Source: Breviolum minutum Mf 1.05b.01
Taxonomy: Eukaryota > Sar > Dinophyceae > Suessiales > Symbiodiniaceae
DNA: 64,000 bases
Direction of reading: 5' to 3'
Assembly: GCA_000507305.1 (NCBI GenBank)
Contig: DF239136.1
Span: 229,065-293,064, forward strand
The stretch's first letter is position 1. Each line of letters starts with the position of its first letter. Both the position numbers and the translations under genes were made by a program. This document shows positions 1 through 14,118 of this stretch, piece after piece. The notes beneath the pieces were generated by a model, which was not told the origin of the DNA, searched no databases, and worked only from the letters and a program-made list of their open reading frames with translations.

Positions 1-1455
1 GTGAACCACAACTGGTTCTGTGGGTTACATTTAGGACTATACTAACCTTGGTTATACAAAAATCGGATTACTTTATATAGTCTATTAACAGAGTCCTTAA
101 TTGCCAACTATGGACGATGAAATGGAATAAGGGTTCCGTTTGTGGCTTAGCCATGCTTGCCTTTGAAGACTACTCATTGGTGCCAAAACCATAGTGATGA
201 TGGTTCAGAAACCTGCAATGGATGATAGGTAGATATAGGCATATCATATAGGATCATTTTGGTAGCTTACATGCCTGTTTAAGCCGGGCTTCTAAAAGTC
301 TAAAGGCATCAATAGCATTGATGGTGTGATGGGATTCAATATTTTTTTTAAAGCCACAGCACATTTTTTTGGTTTCAAGTTCTTAAATGCTGTTTAAGTC
401 AATCTCATGTTCGGAAAAAAATGGGACCCCCCTTTTTGTCGGCTGAAACCAACCTGTATATATTTGACAAGAATGCACAATGTGGAATCAATCCAGATTG
501 GAAGTTGCCCAAAGAATTCTCAGCGCTTTTGGCTCCAAAAAAAAGACAATCCATCCGTGATGTTTTTCCAAAATCCCAAACTCCACCATTTGAAAGTTAG
601 GTAATGTTCCCTTATTTTTGATGAACTGAACTCAGTTGATTTAAAAAAAGAATCTTGGAAACAGGTCACAATATTTTTGAGAAGCATCCTGTACCTGATT
701 GGAATGGGTGGAAGGTCAGAAGAAGTTAATGGTTCTTCCAACAAAATTGGAGAGATGATAACCTTGGAATTGACATCTTTCCTCGAAGATTCTTTGGGCG
801 ATGTTCTGATATTTTCCATTTTGTCCATACTTTCTTCCATGAAATTGTACTATTGTGCATTGAATCTACCCCCGACCCAGTAGCAGTCATCACCAGGATT
901 TTCATGTTTTTGATGGGATCCCTAAAAAACCTTCATTTGCATGCAAATTGTGCAGTTGATGGTCGACCCATCAAGAATCCATACTGAGCGAGTGGTTGTT
1001 TCATAGATAATCCTGGAGGGCTTTTTACCTGCAGGTATCAATATCCCCTAAACTTGACATGGAAATCCCCAAGTTTTGTGAAAAGAAACTGTTGGGATTC
1101 TCCTTTTGTCCGGGGATTTGAGCGATAATCCATCTCCTTGGGGGTTAGATATGCTTGAGGTTCAGGGCTTTTGAAATTTTAGATCCAAACTTGCGAAGTC
1201 GAGGAGATCCCAGAGATTTATCACTGCGATCGATGGTCGACCATCATATTTCCAAGCTACTTCTTCTTTTTAGTTCTAACTGCCGACCCGGCCTGTGTGG
1301 TTTTTTGTTCAATGATGATACATGGGCAGGTCCTCCAACCGTGAGATGAAGATCAGTCATAGATATGTACCATAGGCCATCATGTTTGGAAAGTGAATTT
1401 ACATAAAACTTGGACACCCCAACGCGTGTTTTTTTCACTTTTTTTTTGGTGGCAG
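1..1455. other. No supported gene
   Basis: I see no convincing exon here. The short ORFs on both strands lack a matching pair of splice sites and look like chance frames in AT-rich DNA. The first part of the J domain encoded downstream, including its His-Pro-Asp motif, must lie here or left of the window as one or more small exons. I looked for it and could not find it. Confidence 0.4.
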
Positions 1456-4400
1456 AAAACCCTTGGTCCAGGAAGCAGAGAAACGCTTTAGAGAAGTGGC
1501 AGAAGCCTACGAGGTTTGTCTCCAATGAACGGGTTTGTTTGGTTTGGCCTTGAGACATTGAGACGACATTGGCACGTCATTCGTTTCATGTATCTCAGTT
1601 GGACCTTCGGACTTGTCTTTTTCCTCAAAGCATTTTTTGATGTATTGTTTCCTGGATAGATAGGATCATTTCTATATTTTGTTGCACTGTTGAATGCTCA
1701 GTCAATTCCTTTTCACTTTGTTCTGTTTGAAATACATGAAGCAGAACAACCATTTGTTTATAGCTTTCATTTGTCTTGATCTGCAGTATGTAATCATGCT
1801 TGTCCAATGCCAAAGGCATATTGGCAGAAGAAACCATCAAGGAATGTATGTTGATTTCTTCTGTATCTACAAAGAACGCCCCGGTGTTGCGAGGTTCTGT
1901 CCAACGCTGAGCGCCGTAGGCAAAGCTGACATTTGGACTAGTTTTGCAACTGGAACATGTTCACAGGCTGACCAATAAGAACACGAAAAGGGGGCCACAA
2001 ATTTGATTCTTAAGCAAAGGTGAACGCATCATTGCACCAGCATGTCGTCAAAACCAGAGGTGTCACGAAACCTGAAACCTTGCATGGCATCACGAAACCC
2101 CATCTTCCCCGTTTTACGAGCTTGACACTTTGGACGACCATAGTGATGATTTTTTCATACAGCAATCTACGCATGATGTGGATGATTTGAGTTTTGGGAA
2201 CCGAACAGTTCGTCATAAATTCCGTACCTAATAACTCCTATGCGTATATTTGCGGAAATACTGTTGGTGCAACACTTTACTGTATTGATTATATACAGCT
2301 GTATATGCCATTATGTTCACATATTGCCCATATGCATCCTATATTTATGCAACTTTGACTGTGATTTACTGTACTTTCCGCTGATCATCATCAACGCAAA
2401 AGGCAGTATGATGCTGGCGGTGACACCTCTGCACAGCCCACGGGCTTTGATTTCTCGTTGCGGGGACCCAGGTAAAACTATATGTTGAAGGTATGATGTA
2501 TATTACACATGATCGTTTAGCCATGTATATGTACAGTAACTTTGATTTATATTGTATATAGTGATTATACAATTTTTAAGTGTTGTATATACACATCACT
2601 GTTCAGCCATGTATGTGTATGTGTATAACTATTCATGAACATATTCATATTACGTAAGTAAGCACATTTTTATTGGGCAACGTTTGTGTATGTGTATGTG
2701 ATTAAACGTATATGAGCATATATTTTCTCGAAGATAGATACATACAAATTTGGCGCCATACAACAGTCTTCAGCCAAGTGAGTGTGTGTATTGTATATGT
2801 ATGACTATTTATCACCACAGAAATTTGCATTCGCAAACATATATGTATATACAAAGTTACATGCACATGTTCTATTCAGCCATGTAATTGATTTAAAGCA
2901 TTCTAAATCAATAACTCTTCCAACAAACCTTTCTGTTGAGCTCTCTTTTCAGCTTGCAGATTTAGCATTGGTTTTGAAATGTTTCAACCACTCATTTCGC
3001 TGGCAGCCAGCATGGTGTCGTGGGGTCGTTGTTCCGGAAAGCCATCTCACCTTCTCAGCCCATCTTAGGGACTTCGGTGGATTTGGATTCAAAGATCCCA
3101 AGGACTGGCTTCGATGAAATCATTTTTTTCATCGCTTGGGATTTTGTTGATTTTGTTGCCAAAAACAATCCCTTCCACTTCCACGAACCTTGGCAGATAG
3201 TTTCATGTCATTTGTAGCATTTGATTCATTTGCATATATACATACAGATGGGTAACGGTATATATATATATGTATACACACACACATTTTTGAAATATAA
3301 TCTAAGATATTCTCCACACTTGAGAATGTTTCTGACTGACATTTCCATTGAAATCTTCAAAACATGCAATGATTTCTGTTGTGCTTTCACACAAAATGCA
3401 GGATCTCTTCAAGGAAATGTTTGGCAGTGAAGATCCCTTCGCCGATTTCCACAAGTTCTTTGAAGATGTCAGGGGCCAAAGATGACTGTATGACCCCATT
3501 TTGCAGTTGATGCGAATTTACGAAGTCCAATGTGGAATTTGTACTTCGTACGCTCACTTTCCCAACATGTTTTATTGGTCTCATCATTTCTGTACATAAA
3601 TTTCTTGTAAACATTGGCCGCTTGAAAAGACAGCAACCCCTTTCGAGGAAGGTCATTTGGGTATTTGTATGGTATTTGTTTGAACTCTTGAAAAAAACAC
3701 TGGCAGTATTTCAAGCTTTCCCCTGGAATCTGTATCAATTTACAATAGAGGTCGATTGGAATGATTTGAGGATGCCACATTTGGTGGCGAAAGTTTGGCT
3801 CCTATAAGATACGGGAATTGGTCAGCGGTTTCTGACTAGTAAAACATTTGGATGCGGTCAAGGAGGGATCATAATCCTTTTGGTTAGTTGAATGTTCTTA
3901 TTTCCAAAGTGTGTTTCTTTGTTTGTCCCTTTTGTTTATGTCTCCAGCACGACTGCCAGAGCAAGCCTTTTGGGAGACCTATTTCATGTGTATGCCGATA
4001 GCATTTCAACTAACTAAAGGTAGCTAGTAGTGACTAGTGGTCATGTCACGAACCTTTTGCATCAGATTTCAAACTATTCGTCCATCTCATTTGTAGACAT
4101 CCAGTAGTTTCAGTAGTTACATGTCTGTTCTCCCAAGATGACATTACATCATTGATCTAACTCAGTATGCACTCCTGCGAATTGACTCCGTCATACAAAC
4201 GCATCAAATTTGTTTGTTTGTTTTTTCTCAGCTAACATTCCCAAGAAGTATTTATTGATAATATATCATAATATAGGTGTTTCCAAAAATAAGGGTACCG
4301 CAAAATGGATGGTTTATAATGGAAAACCCTATTAAAATGGATGATTTGGGGGTACCACCATTTAAGGAAACATCCATATAGATATATAGAAATTATGCAT

Positions 4401-7400
4401 TTTCCATGTGATTGGCAGTTTGGGAACGACTGAACCTCACTGAGGTTCATTTCGAAGAATTTGGTGGAGAGCCCAATGATGCAATGGACAAACTGGAGCG
4501 GAGTTGGGGGGGAGAGGGGGGTCAACCCGGCTGGACGAACTCCAAGGAAAATGTTTTCATGACGGAAGATGAAGCTCAATAAAGTTGGAAAAGATGAACG
4601 TTGATACCAACAGTAACTAAGAACCTTAAGAACTTTCTTGATTTAATCTACCTAGAGTGACATTAGAGCTTTCAACTAATTCCTTTTGATTTCTAGTTGA
4701 GGCATTCCTGTTAGTGTACAGATCAGAACAAGCAATCACATAATTCTGATGAATCCTATCCACATACTAGATGCCGGCACCACGAGATACTTGTGTAACA
4801 CATATATCACACATACATCAGATTTTGAGTCACAATTCACAAAAGATCTTCAAATCTTCATCGCCTAAGAGTCATGTTGATTAGAGGTTGGGTTGCCATC
4901 AGCAACTTAGCCTTCCTTGAAGTGATGGTATTTCGCCCAGGAGGAAGCCTTAGCTAAATTTTACATCGCCGTTGGGTGGGGCGACTCAGAAGTCGTAGTA
5001 GTTTTGTCTTATATGTTGTATCTATCTATCAGTCAATATAAACAAATATATATTATATTAGAGACTATGTAATATGATAATATATTTATAACATATTATG
5101 ATTATATATACCATTGTGCAGTCAGTCATCAATCTAGATATCTTTTTCAGTTTATCGCCATCCACCAGGCAGCAGGAGAAAGCTGCGCAGGTCAAAGGGA
5201 TTTTGCAGATGGACAAGTGGAGAGGCATCCCCAACAAAAACCACTCCACTGCAGCCGTTGGTGGGTTGTGTGAAGGGGATGATTGAAAGTTTGGTGGTTG
5301 AAATCATCCGAAGTCCATGAATTACTGCACTGTCTTTCTGAAATCTCAAAGGTGCTTTTTTTCAGGTTACTATGTGCGCTCAATAGCCGTTTTTTTGTTG
5401 CAAGATCTCGCAGATCTCGGCGACCTCCCAACCTTCTAACCTCCCAAACCAGCTCTCTATTTACCATCAGGGGTTAGTCATCCGTTTAGGATGGTAGGTG
5501 TGGCTCTCAAGGTTGATTTGGCTCCCAAATGGCTCCAAGCAGTTGCACAAAATGTCTAAGGTTGAACGCTATCTGGAAGGTGATGGGGAAAAAAATGTGG
5601 TTGGTTCATGATTCATAGCGGTGTCAAAACAAATGGGATTTGTGGTCGAAATAATGGTCTATTACAAACTCATCTCATTTCATTGATTGTGTGATTTTAT
5701 TTCTTTCTGTTCAAGTAAAACATCTGGAATGCATGGAGAAAAGGCAATGGGTACAGACACTTTTGTGTCCAAGATGTCGCTTCAAGCGATTTGAGGGGGG
5801 AACTGGAGTAACCGGCAGGGAAGGAGCAAAAGATGTTCCAAAGCCTCCAGAAGAAGTGCGCCAGTCTGGTGTGTGGCAATCTGCGCTGCTGTTGAAGAGG
5901 TGTGAAATTTGGCACCCGACTGTTTTGCATATTTATGGCTGATGTTTCCACAACTGAGACGTACTCCAAGCATTTTGGAACGTGCTTACTTCCAGGACAA
6001 CTTCTGTTACCAGAACACCCATCTTCCCCCTCAACCATGATGGTGAAGAAAGGCTATGATGTACCCTGCCCGGGATCTTGAATAGCGACTTACCTAAAAG
6101 ATCAAGCAAGAAATCCTTTTCCAACCACTCAAACTGGCGGAACCTGGAGGAACCTCCATCATTTCCAAAAGTTCTTGATGTGACATTGGGATAAATCCAA
6201 ATGGATTCCATCATGGATTATTTTCAGCCGGTCCCCAGCGTTTCAAAAACAGCAAAATTTCCCTCAACCTGGACTCCGCAGCTTTTTGGTGGCCAAAAAT
6301 GGGATGTGCAAAACTCTTGGTGTTTCATTCATCACTCAAAGCACTTGCGGCAAGAAGTTTGTTCCCTGAAGTGACCCAAATTTGAGACGTTAAAACCATG
6401 ATGTTTCTTTGCCAAAGGCTGATATTCAAAACTTTAATGATCGTTTTTCTTGAAGCTGATTTTCCCATGATGTTTTGGAACTTGCTCCAGGGTGGTGGGT
6501 CACCCGTGTGGCCCTACATCTCCGACAAAGATGTGCTCACAAACTTGAGCATCAAGATCATGTCATGAGCCTACGAAACCTTCATGACTGATAGGGGATC
6601 CCCCCAAAACGGATACCCCGTACAGTAATCCATGTTCAGATGAACCTGTTATGTGCCTCTTGGCACCGCTCATGCATGCAATCATATCATGATACTGTTG
6701 ATGTCAGAAATTGTTGCTAACCAGTTGATACTAGTAGGTAGTTTATCCCATTATTTACAGGTCTTTGTACATCCCAGGTGGTGAACGTGACCGGATTTCT
6801 GAAGCATCCAACAGTAGGAATATCAACCGAAAAGTGCTTGGAGGTACATTGATGCGTCGAGTCAACCCCACCTAGCGGAGTTGAAGAAGGAGAAAATTGC
6901 GGGGGTTTTCAAGCAGCTCGAAGGATTTGTTTTTTGAAATCAACGAAAGATCTAAGGAATGTTGATTCATATATATGAATATGTATATATATATATTAAA
7001 GATTGAACGTATGATTCTGATTCAGCATGCCAAAAATGGCAAACAGTTTGATGATTGAAACTGGTTTCTATGATATTGAATGTTATGATATTCAACGTTA
7101 AGCACACAACAATCAGTGGGAAACACTCTGGAGATTGCTTTGGCAGAGGATGGCGTTTTATTTGGGAACAAACAACTGCCATGGGGCATATCTCATATTT
7201 GTGTTTCAATGACATATGTCTTTCATGGGCATTCTCCATACATGAGGTATCCGGGTGCTTCTATGGATTCTGTATGTTTTTGGAAAAAAAAAGGTAGCCT
7301 CAAAAAACCGTATGGTTCCCCATGGTGGCAGGCCTTCGACGCCTTGGAGAAGTCCCGCGGCTCGAGTTGTGAATCCCAGTGGTTTCCATCCGGATGGATA

Positions 7401-10400
7401 TCTGAGAAGATCATGTGTAAAATACCATGGAGATGCGAAGGGAGCTGAACTGGTGGGGCTTGTGGGCCATCAACCTCACCAGAAAATGATGGAACCCCTC
7501 AAGTGGAGAGAATACTGAAGCACGACTGCGTTCCCCCCCTTTTTTTTCGTTATTGCCAATGCCATGTACATGTTTAATTTCAGCAACACAATATATATAT
7601 ATATTTATACATATATATTAACATATTAATCATTTGGTTCATGCTCGTTTTTCGCACTATTGGCACAACCCAAAATATCCCTAAATATCATCCCAGTGTC
7701 CATCCCATCACTGTTTCTTCATCATTACCCCGTTTGTGTTTTTTGCTTCAACGTATTTCCACCCGCAGGCGGTAGCGGCTTCGGAGGTTTTGGTGGTTTC
7801 GGTGACTTTGGAGGCAGCTTTGGACATTAAAATCACAACGAGTCAGAGATGTTCGTCATTTTCCTGCTACATGCGGTAAAAAGAATGCTAAAAGAAGCCC
7901 TAGACTCCACAAAGTCATTTGATAGATTAGGTTGATATGAGTTGATCACTTGTTAGTTAATGTTTGCTAGTTTCTATTTTTTGAGGGAACGTCTCAGACG
8001 TTGTGTTGCGGAGGCTTAGAGGATGATGTTAGGATGATTAGTTTGAGGTATTAACATCACGGACTTATTTTGGGGTGGACTTGGAGACATGTTAAAAAAA
8101 GTTGGATCTACCCCTCACCTAGTAACAGTGGCAAATAAAGGTTTAGTCATAGGGATTCCCTATATTAAAAACGTAATAAACCGGTGGTGACTCTTGGTGG
8201 GTCGGGGGGTGGATCCGATGCTGAGTAATCTCCCTGGAAATCACCAAGAAATGGAATAAATCCTCGTGCACCGAAATTCTAAGGCCGTTGAATTGTGTCA
8301 ACAAAAAAAGGCATTACTCCTAGCAAAAGAGATGTTGTTATCATGAAGATTCTCAAACAGAATCCATGCAAAATACACACAAACACAAACTGCAGTTTTA
8401 TTTCCCATCAATTCTTCACTGTGCTTACATGAGTTCAACACTGCAGTATTCAGAAATTTTGGGCAGGTGGTGGCATGGACATGAACTTTGGTGGTTTTGA
8501 TCTTGGCAACATGTGCGGGCGCCTTGTTAACTTCTCCTGAAGTTGAAACTTTGCTGCCCAACTGCACATGTTCTAAATGGAACCAACAAGATCTGTAGCA
8601 ATTGGATCAATTGGAGTTGATCTCAGGCATGCGGAGTTTTCTGAAGTTAGAAGTTTTGACGTGGTTGTGCTCGATCTCCTTTAAGTTCACTCACAGTTGT
8701 TTCATCAGCTGTGTATTTTTTGAAAAGTATGGTAAATCAACGCAACCTCAGGTTACATGACCCCAAAACGCGTAGTTTCACAAGGGTCCTTTAGTTTCAT
8801 ATCTTGGCGTACAGACTACCGGTGAATTTGCCACTTGGAAAAGGTATCTCCCAAAGTCCAATGTTTGGGGTATCTATATATGTCATGATAGAAGCTGTAG
8901 ATGGTATGTTCATGTTCTATGTTGGTCGCCTCAATCTGTTGCTTACTATCATCAACCAAAACAGTCAGGCTCACCGTTTTCTTCAATGATATTTTTGTTC
9001 TATCATATCATCCGATTTGTTTTTCTTTTCCACTGTTTTAGCTATATGCTTACTACCTATGTGAACAGGTATACGGTATAAACAAGATGGAATCATTTTT
9101 GGATAAATCATTGTTCAATGCATTTTGGACTACACATGCATCAGTCGAATCAATTCTTGATGGTTTTCCCATTGAAGCCTAGAAGCTGCCGAAAAAAAAC
9201 GTTTTGGAACAGAAGATATAAGGCCCGAAAACCAACGGCTGGATACCCAAAATGATGCTTTGGAAAATGATTCTATATGTTAAATTTCTTGCGTGTACCC
9301 AACTTGGAAATAATAATTGTTCAGCTTCCATGATAGTTCTTTTGGGTATACATGGATGGTCTATTCGCTATCATCAGAAAGGTTTACTGGATTCCTCCCA
9401 TCAACAGTATCAAACCTATATGATATCAATATGTTTCAACCTTATCTCCAACCTTATATTATATCATATCAAACCTACACAAAAATATCAAGGTTTATAT
9501 CAAAACATCGGGGATTCCTCCGGATTCCTCGGAGGTTTGGCGGCTTCGGCGATGCCTTTGGTGGCAGCGGTGGAAGTGCCTTGGCAGCCAGTGAAGCCGA
9601 GAAGCTGAGATTCGAAGCCGAAGCTTCCCCAGGCGAAGTACCGAAATTGGCAATCATTGTTGTTAATCTGTTAATCAATGTGTTTGTGTAACATATAAAT
9701 GAGCTAGGATTTTTGAAAGCATGATGCAATCCGTTTTTTCCCTGAATTCAATGGCTTTTTTGAAAACACCCCAACAGTTGCACCAAGGAGCTTAGGAGTG
9801 GCGACTGCCATCCACTTTTACCATGGTGTCAAAGAAGTGACGTTCTGAATCTGAACTAAGAACAAGCCTTGTATTGTGAGATCAACTAGCTTGATCATTA
9901 AACTTGTTGCCCGGTTTTCCAGATAGGCGTCATTATAGTGAGCCATGACAAAAGCATGTACATGATTGTTGGTTGATTGTGCTAACCTAACTCCATCGGG
10001 ATGAATAGATCTCCTGCAAGCTTTGGATGTTAATGTTTTTGGGTCTTTTTTTGTGGCTCAAGATGACGCACTTAGTGGCCCTATAAAACGAACAGCTCCC
10101 TAAGCACCAACCGAAAAAGACAATCATCCTCCCCAAATCTCCTCAAAAGAGGGCCATCTTAGTCGGAGCTAGGGAAAGGATTTAAAAGGTGAGTGAATTC
10201 ATGTAAAGTCCATGCATTGTTGGTTCATATATATATATATATATCTAACAAGCCTCGATATGATATGATAATGATAGAATGATGATTCGAAAGGATAATT
10301 GATACTGTTCTGGGCACTGACTTTTTCCAGCCCTTGCCATGGTCCATGGGTGAGATTTGATCACCCCCAACTCAAGACCAAAACAAAACAATCAACGGCA

Positions 10401-11020
10401 AAGTCTCACCTGACCAGAGCCATTAGTTTCTCTTCAGAGATTTCTCCAACTTTGAAATTTCATGATTTACCTTATATCTAAATATCTATATATATGTTTC
10501 AGGAAGCAACTCATTCAACACATCAGCACTCCTCCCCAGCATTTTTAAAAGATTTCCATTCAAGGCACTGTGATGTTTTCCTCCAGTTCTTTCAGTTCCA
10601 GTGGTGGAAAAACCACCAAGACTGAATCTTGGTGGGCAACTGGTCGTTGTTGTCCCCAGCCGATGCTTCAATTTGAGTATTCAAAACAAAGTCATGGAGA
10701 AATCTTCAGAAATTAAGAAGTGGTATTTATGATTTATTTGTTGATCATTTTACAATCATAGTTTTGATTATATGACTCTAGACTATTCAATATTATGCAC
10801 TAGATTCTTCATAAGATGTGGATTTCTTTAGGCTTTGGTTCCAAAAAACCTTGGAATATATATATATATTACAACAGGTACAGTAAAGTATATAAGTTTA
10901 TGCTTCAAGACGACGCTGTGTTTGTTGATCAACTGGATGGCCCAGGAAACGAGAATCGAGAATGGCAAGCGTGTGACCAAAACCATCGAGTCCGATTCAA
11001 AGGGTCCCTTGGGCGCATGA
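1456..11020 (+). CDS. DNAJB6-like J-domain co-chaperone (3' part, at least 7 exons)
   Basis: Predicted type II (DNAJB) Hsp40 co-chaperone, which would stimulate the ATPase of Hsp70 and bind unfolded clients in cytosol or nucleus. Supported exons: 1456-1513 (J-domain helix III, EAEKRFREVAEAYE), 2407-2471 (YDAGGD, then GFDFSLRGP), 3402-3467 (DLFKEMFGSEDPFADF), 7769-7800, 8467-8512 and 9535-9637 (Gly/Phe-rich region, including NFGGFDLGN and GGFGDAFGG), and terminal 10946-11020 (TRIENGKRVTKTIESD, stop TGA 11018-11020). The order J domain, F/D-rich segment, G/F region and a terminal 'NGK+ITTK'-like strand matches human DNAJB6/DNAJB2. Phases agree across the last four exons: G|GT at 7800/8467, AT|G at 8512/9535, and phase 0 at 9637/10946. 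The J-domain start, the HPD motif and probably a small VLSD-type exon between 1513 and 2407 are not located. The 2471/3402 junction is off by one nucleotide as drawn. Family assignment is firm; exact exon edges are not. Confidence 0.85.
4272..4380. mobile_element. Family E MITE-like inverted-repeat element, copy 1
   Basis: A compact element of about 105 bp bounded by GGTGTTTCC and GGAAACATCC. Inside is a second inverted pair built around GGGTACC, with two copies of AAAATGGATG. It is nearly identical in length and sequence to the copy at 25911-26022, which points to recent mobility. It has no coding capacity. It lies in a long intron of the DNAJ-like gene. Confidence 0.75.
4381..6692. other. 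Intronic interval of the DNAJ-like gene, no exon identified
   Basis: This lies between the DLFKEMF exon and the G/F exons. Several AG/GT-bounded open stretches exist, for example around 5155-5200, but none continues the DnaJ reading. I see no RNA gene or second gene. Confidence 0.4.
6693..6816. mobile_element. Family A inverted-repeat element, copy 1
   Basis: The left end is TACTGTTGATG and the right end is CATCCAACAGTA. The core has the family signature: ACCAGTTGATA, then ATCCCATTATTTA, then CCCAGGTGGT. It lies inside a DNAJ-gene intron. The right end contains a potential acceptor (CAACAG) followed by a short open stretch to a GAG|GTACAT donor, but no DnaJ-like peptide results, so exonisation is not claimed here. 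Confidence 0.7.
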
Positions 11021-11779
11021 GGTAATGATCTTGATGTATGTTTGTCTATAGCGATCATTGATGTCTATGTTTGTGTGTGTTTTTTTTGAGATTCTGCAGT
11101 TACTTGTGAAATATTGATATTACGATATGCTCTTATGATTATGTTGTGATGCTATTAGTTAATGATTGTCCAATGCTAATACGTTTCGTATATGGTTAGG
11201 TGCAAATGTCCTGTGTACGCATTGGCTGGGTCAGATTTTTGAAAGACAATTAACCTATCATGCGTGTGTTGAGCTACAAGACAGTACGAAATATGTTGCT
11301 TTCTTCGAACACTAAGATGCGCGTAGTGCTTTCTTTTTCCATTCTGGATGGTGGTAATGAATCCCTTTTGGCTGGGTTTTTTTGACAATGAGGACAGCCC
11401 TGAGTTCAGCATTCCTGCTTCAAACAATATCTTTAAAGAACAGAAAAGCAAGGTTTAGCAAGATGAAATTAGCAGCACTCTTCGAGCTAACTCAATTCCC
11501 TTTCCATTTCAAAGTCACTTGGACACCTCGTGGACAGATGTCATGATGAATTGTTGGAAAGTTTTCAGTGCCGGGCGATTTTGGCCGTGGTGGATTTCTG
11601 GCAATTTTTCATTAAAAAAAACCCTCCAGACACATCACCGAAGCGCCAGCAAAAAATCGCCAGCATAATTTCGGGGGCTTCATTGAAGCCATTGGCTCCA
11701 GAGTCGCTTTGTTTTGATAGGCCCGCGATTGAATCTGTTGGCAAAACACTCAACAGCCAACAGGTCGTTGCAGTTAGCC

Positions 11780-13323
11780 ATGGAGATGGTAAGCTTCATG
11801 AGTGATGCACGGGGCAGTGGCATCCTTTTGTCTACACATCGTTTGTCGTCAAACTGTGCCACGTTGCAGGCCCAGTTGAACGATGAGAAGCCTAATGCTC
11901 CGCCATTATGGCCTGCCATGTGCTTGCAGTTTTTACATAGTTTTGCTATGGGTACATCCATGATGACTGTCCTGGAAGTTTGCCGAACTGTGTTATCTCA
12001 TCATTATGAAGTTTCAGATGTTGAATTGAAGGTGAAGGCCCAGGCCTACTATGGCCATCTGATGATGGTTTTAATGTTATGTACGATGTTCAGTAGTCAA
12101 GCAGTGGGAGTACTTAGTGACAAGTACGGTAGGCGTCCTTTGCAGTTGGGATGTCAACTTGGACAACTTATTGATCATTTGGTTGCGGGTTTATGTTTGC
12201 CATCTTTGAGAGGTCACATAGGCCAGCTCAGGGACCCTGCTTGGTGTGTCTTGTTCTTCTCCCGTGCCACGGCCGGCTTGCTGGGAAGATGGAGAATCAC
12301 GTTGCAATCATATACAGCTGATATCTCCACAGCTGAACAATGTCCCACCCACATGGCATATCTTGGTGGAGTACACACCATAGGTTTATGTACAGGAACT
12401 CTTATGGCTACAACTGTTGCAAATGCGGAAATCTCCTTTCGGGCGAGTTTTTTGTGTGCAGCTTGCGGAAGTGTTTGTGCCATTGGCCTTGTCAGTTCCA
12501 CATGGCGTGACATCGCACCACGAAAAGATTACACATGGAGGGAGCTGAATCCCTTTGCCAGCTTTCATTTGCTGGCAATCAATAGGACCATGGTCATGTA
12601 CTCCATCTTGCTTTTCTTGGTCTATTTTTCGTTGAATATGTTCACTTCAGTTTACATCTCCTACTGTGAGACCTTTCTGAAGATGAAAAAGAAGACTCTT
12701 GGGGCACTAAACATGGTTATGATGTTGGAATGTGCTACGTGCATGTTCATCGTTCAGCCAGCACTGGTGCGGCAATTTGGCGAAATCTCGACCATCATGA
12801 ACCTTAGTTGATGAACAATCAGCCTGTCTGAAACCTTTTAAGGGTTGACCTTTGATTTTTATTTTCTAAAAAGTCAAAACATTTTGGAGTTTTTGTTTTT
12901 TCCGAAGTCCTTTGGGGTCAATCAAGGTTCTCCTTTCTGTGCATGATTCTCTTCTACTTACTTTTTTCATTATTGACCATACAGAACTTTGGCTATGCGT
13001 TTGTGATTGTGATCCTGTATGCTTTGGGAAGCATGAGCAATCCTTTGACAGTAAGCCTGGCCACGAGAGAAGTAGCTCCAGAGCTCCAAGGTCGATTGCA
13101 AGGAGCCATTGCCATCTTGGAGACCTTAGGTACTAGTTTCGGGCTATTCCTGGCGGGTGATGTGCTAGTCCCTGCTTACTCTCAGCCAGGGCAATTCTTT
13201 GGGATGGTGTTTTTCGTCCCGGGGCTGCTACTCATTTCGAGTTTGTGGCCATGTTGTAGACTTTACAAATTGACTGGGCGATTCAATCCGGATCGCGCAT
13301 CCGAGCTGCAAAGAATTGGCTAG
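11780..13323 (+). CDS. Major facilitator superfamily transporter (3 exons, 453 aa)
   Basis: Predicted multi-pass secondary transporter; the substrate is unknown. The start is ATG 11780 in a GCCATGG context. Exon 1 is only 9 nt (Met-Glu-Met), followed by a strong GTAAGC donor at 11789. Exons: 11780-11788, 11870-12806, 12908-13323, with introns of 81 and 101 nt. Phases match (0 and 1) and the total is exactly 454 codons including stop TAG. The first transmembrane helix includes MCLQFLHSFAMG. MFS motif A is present as GVLSDKYGRRPL in loop 2-3 at about residue 90. Eleven to twelve hydrophobic helices follow, with a large central loop near RDIAPRKDYTWRELNP. The C-terminal half carries YALGSMSNPLTVSLATREV and ELQGRLQGAI, typical of the tetracycline-resistance/MFSD14 branch. 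Length is normal for a 12-helix MFS protein. Confidence 0.9.
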
Positions 13324-14050
13324 GATGAAGGTTTTCAATTGAGTGAGTTGTTGCTTGGAGTCAAACACTTGCGCCTACCACGCTTGAAGTGATGTTCCTC
13401 CGACACAACGGACATAACCTCACTTGGTGACCACGAGATGTCTGAGGTACTCGAGCCACCATGGAAGAACAGGAGGGTGGAAGGCACCACATGGCCGATT
13501 TTTTTGCACGAAGCTGGTCCAAGTGTGAATCTTGAATTCATGCAGAACATGTGAGATTTATAATTTTCATTGATGTTTACTTGCATATGGTGTATTATTA
13601 CATTATGAAAGACAAAAACAGAAAATACATGAAAAACATAAGTACCTTGAATCAACTTGAACTAAGTGACAGAGCCCTTTACTATTGGTGGGGTGTTGCA
13701 CATTGATTTTTTAGAGGCATCAGATGTTTCATACGCTGAGCAATGGTGCCTGTGAAGGTGATCTTGGTGATACTTATCTACATGTCTCCATGTCATTTAC
13801 TAAAGAAACCATTATAATTTGCTAGGATTCCCTTCCTATCTCACGTTTATTTTGAGTCTATCATTTCTTTTGTTGGTTGTTTCAACCCTTTCCTCGAAAG
13901 TAGTGTTCATCAACGATCGACAACGAAGCTGATTTCCAGGATTCGGCGCACGTCCGGTAAAAGACCGTTGGGACTCAGAGGGATGGCCCGTGGTACCTTT
14001 AGGGCAAGGCCGCATCAGGTTTGACTGTTTTTGTTTTGTTGAAGTAACCA
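13324..14050. other. Intergenic, no gene seen
   Basis: This is the 3' flank of the MFS gene. I found no convincing exon or RNA gene. A minus-strand open frame at 13335-13655 has no recognisable motif and no splice or start context, so it is treated as chance. Confidence 0.4.
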
Positions 14051-14058
14051 TTGCTCTT

Positions 14059-14062
14059 GTTC

Positions 14063-14118
<56 letters not shown>

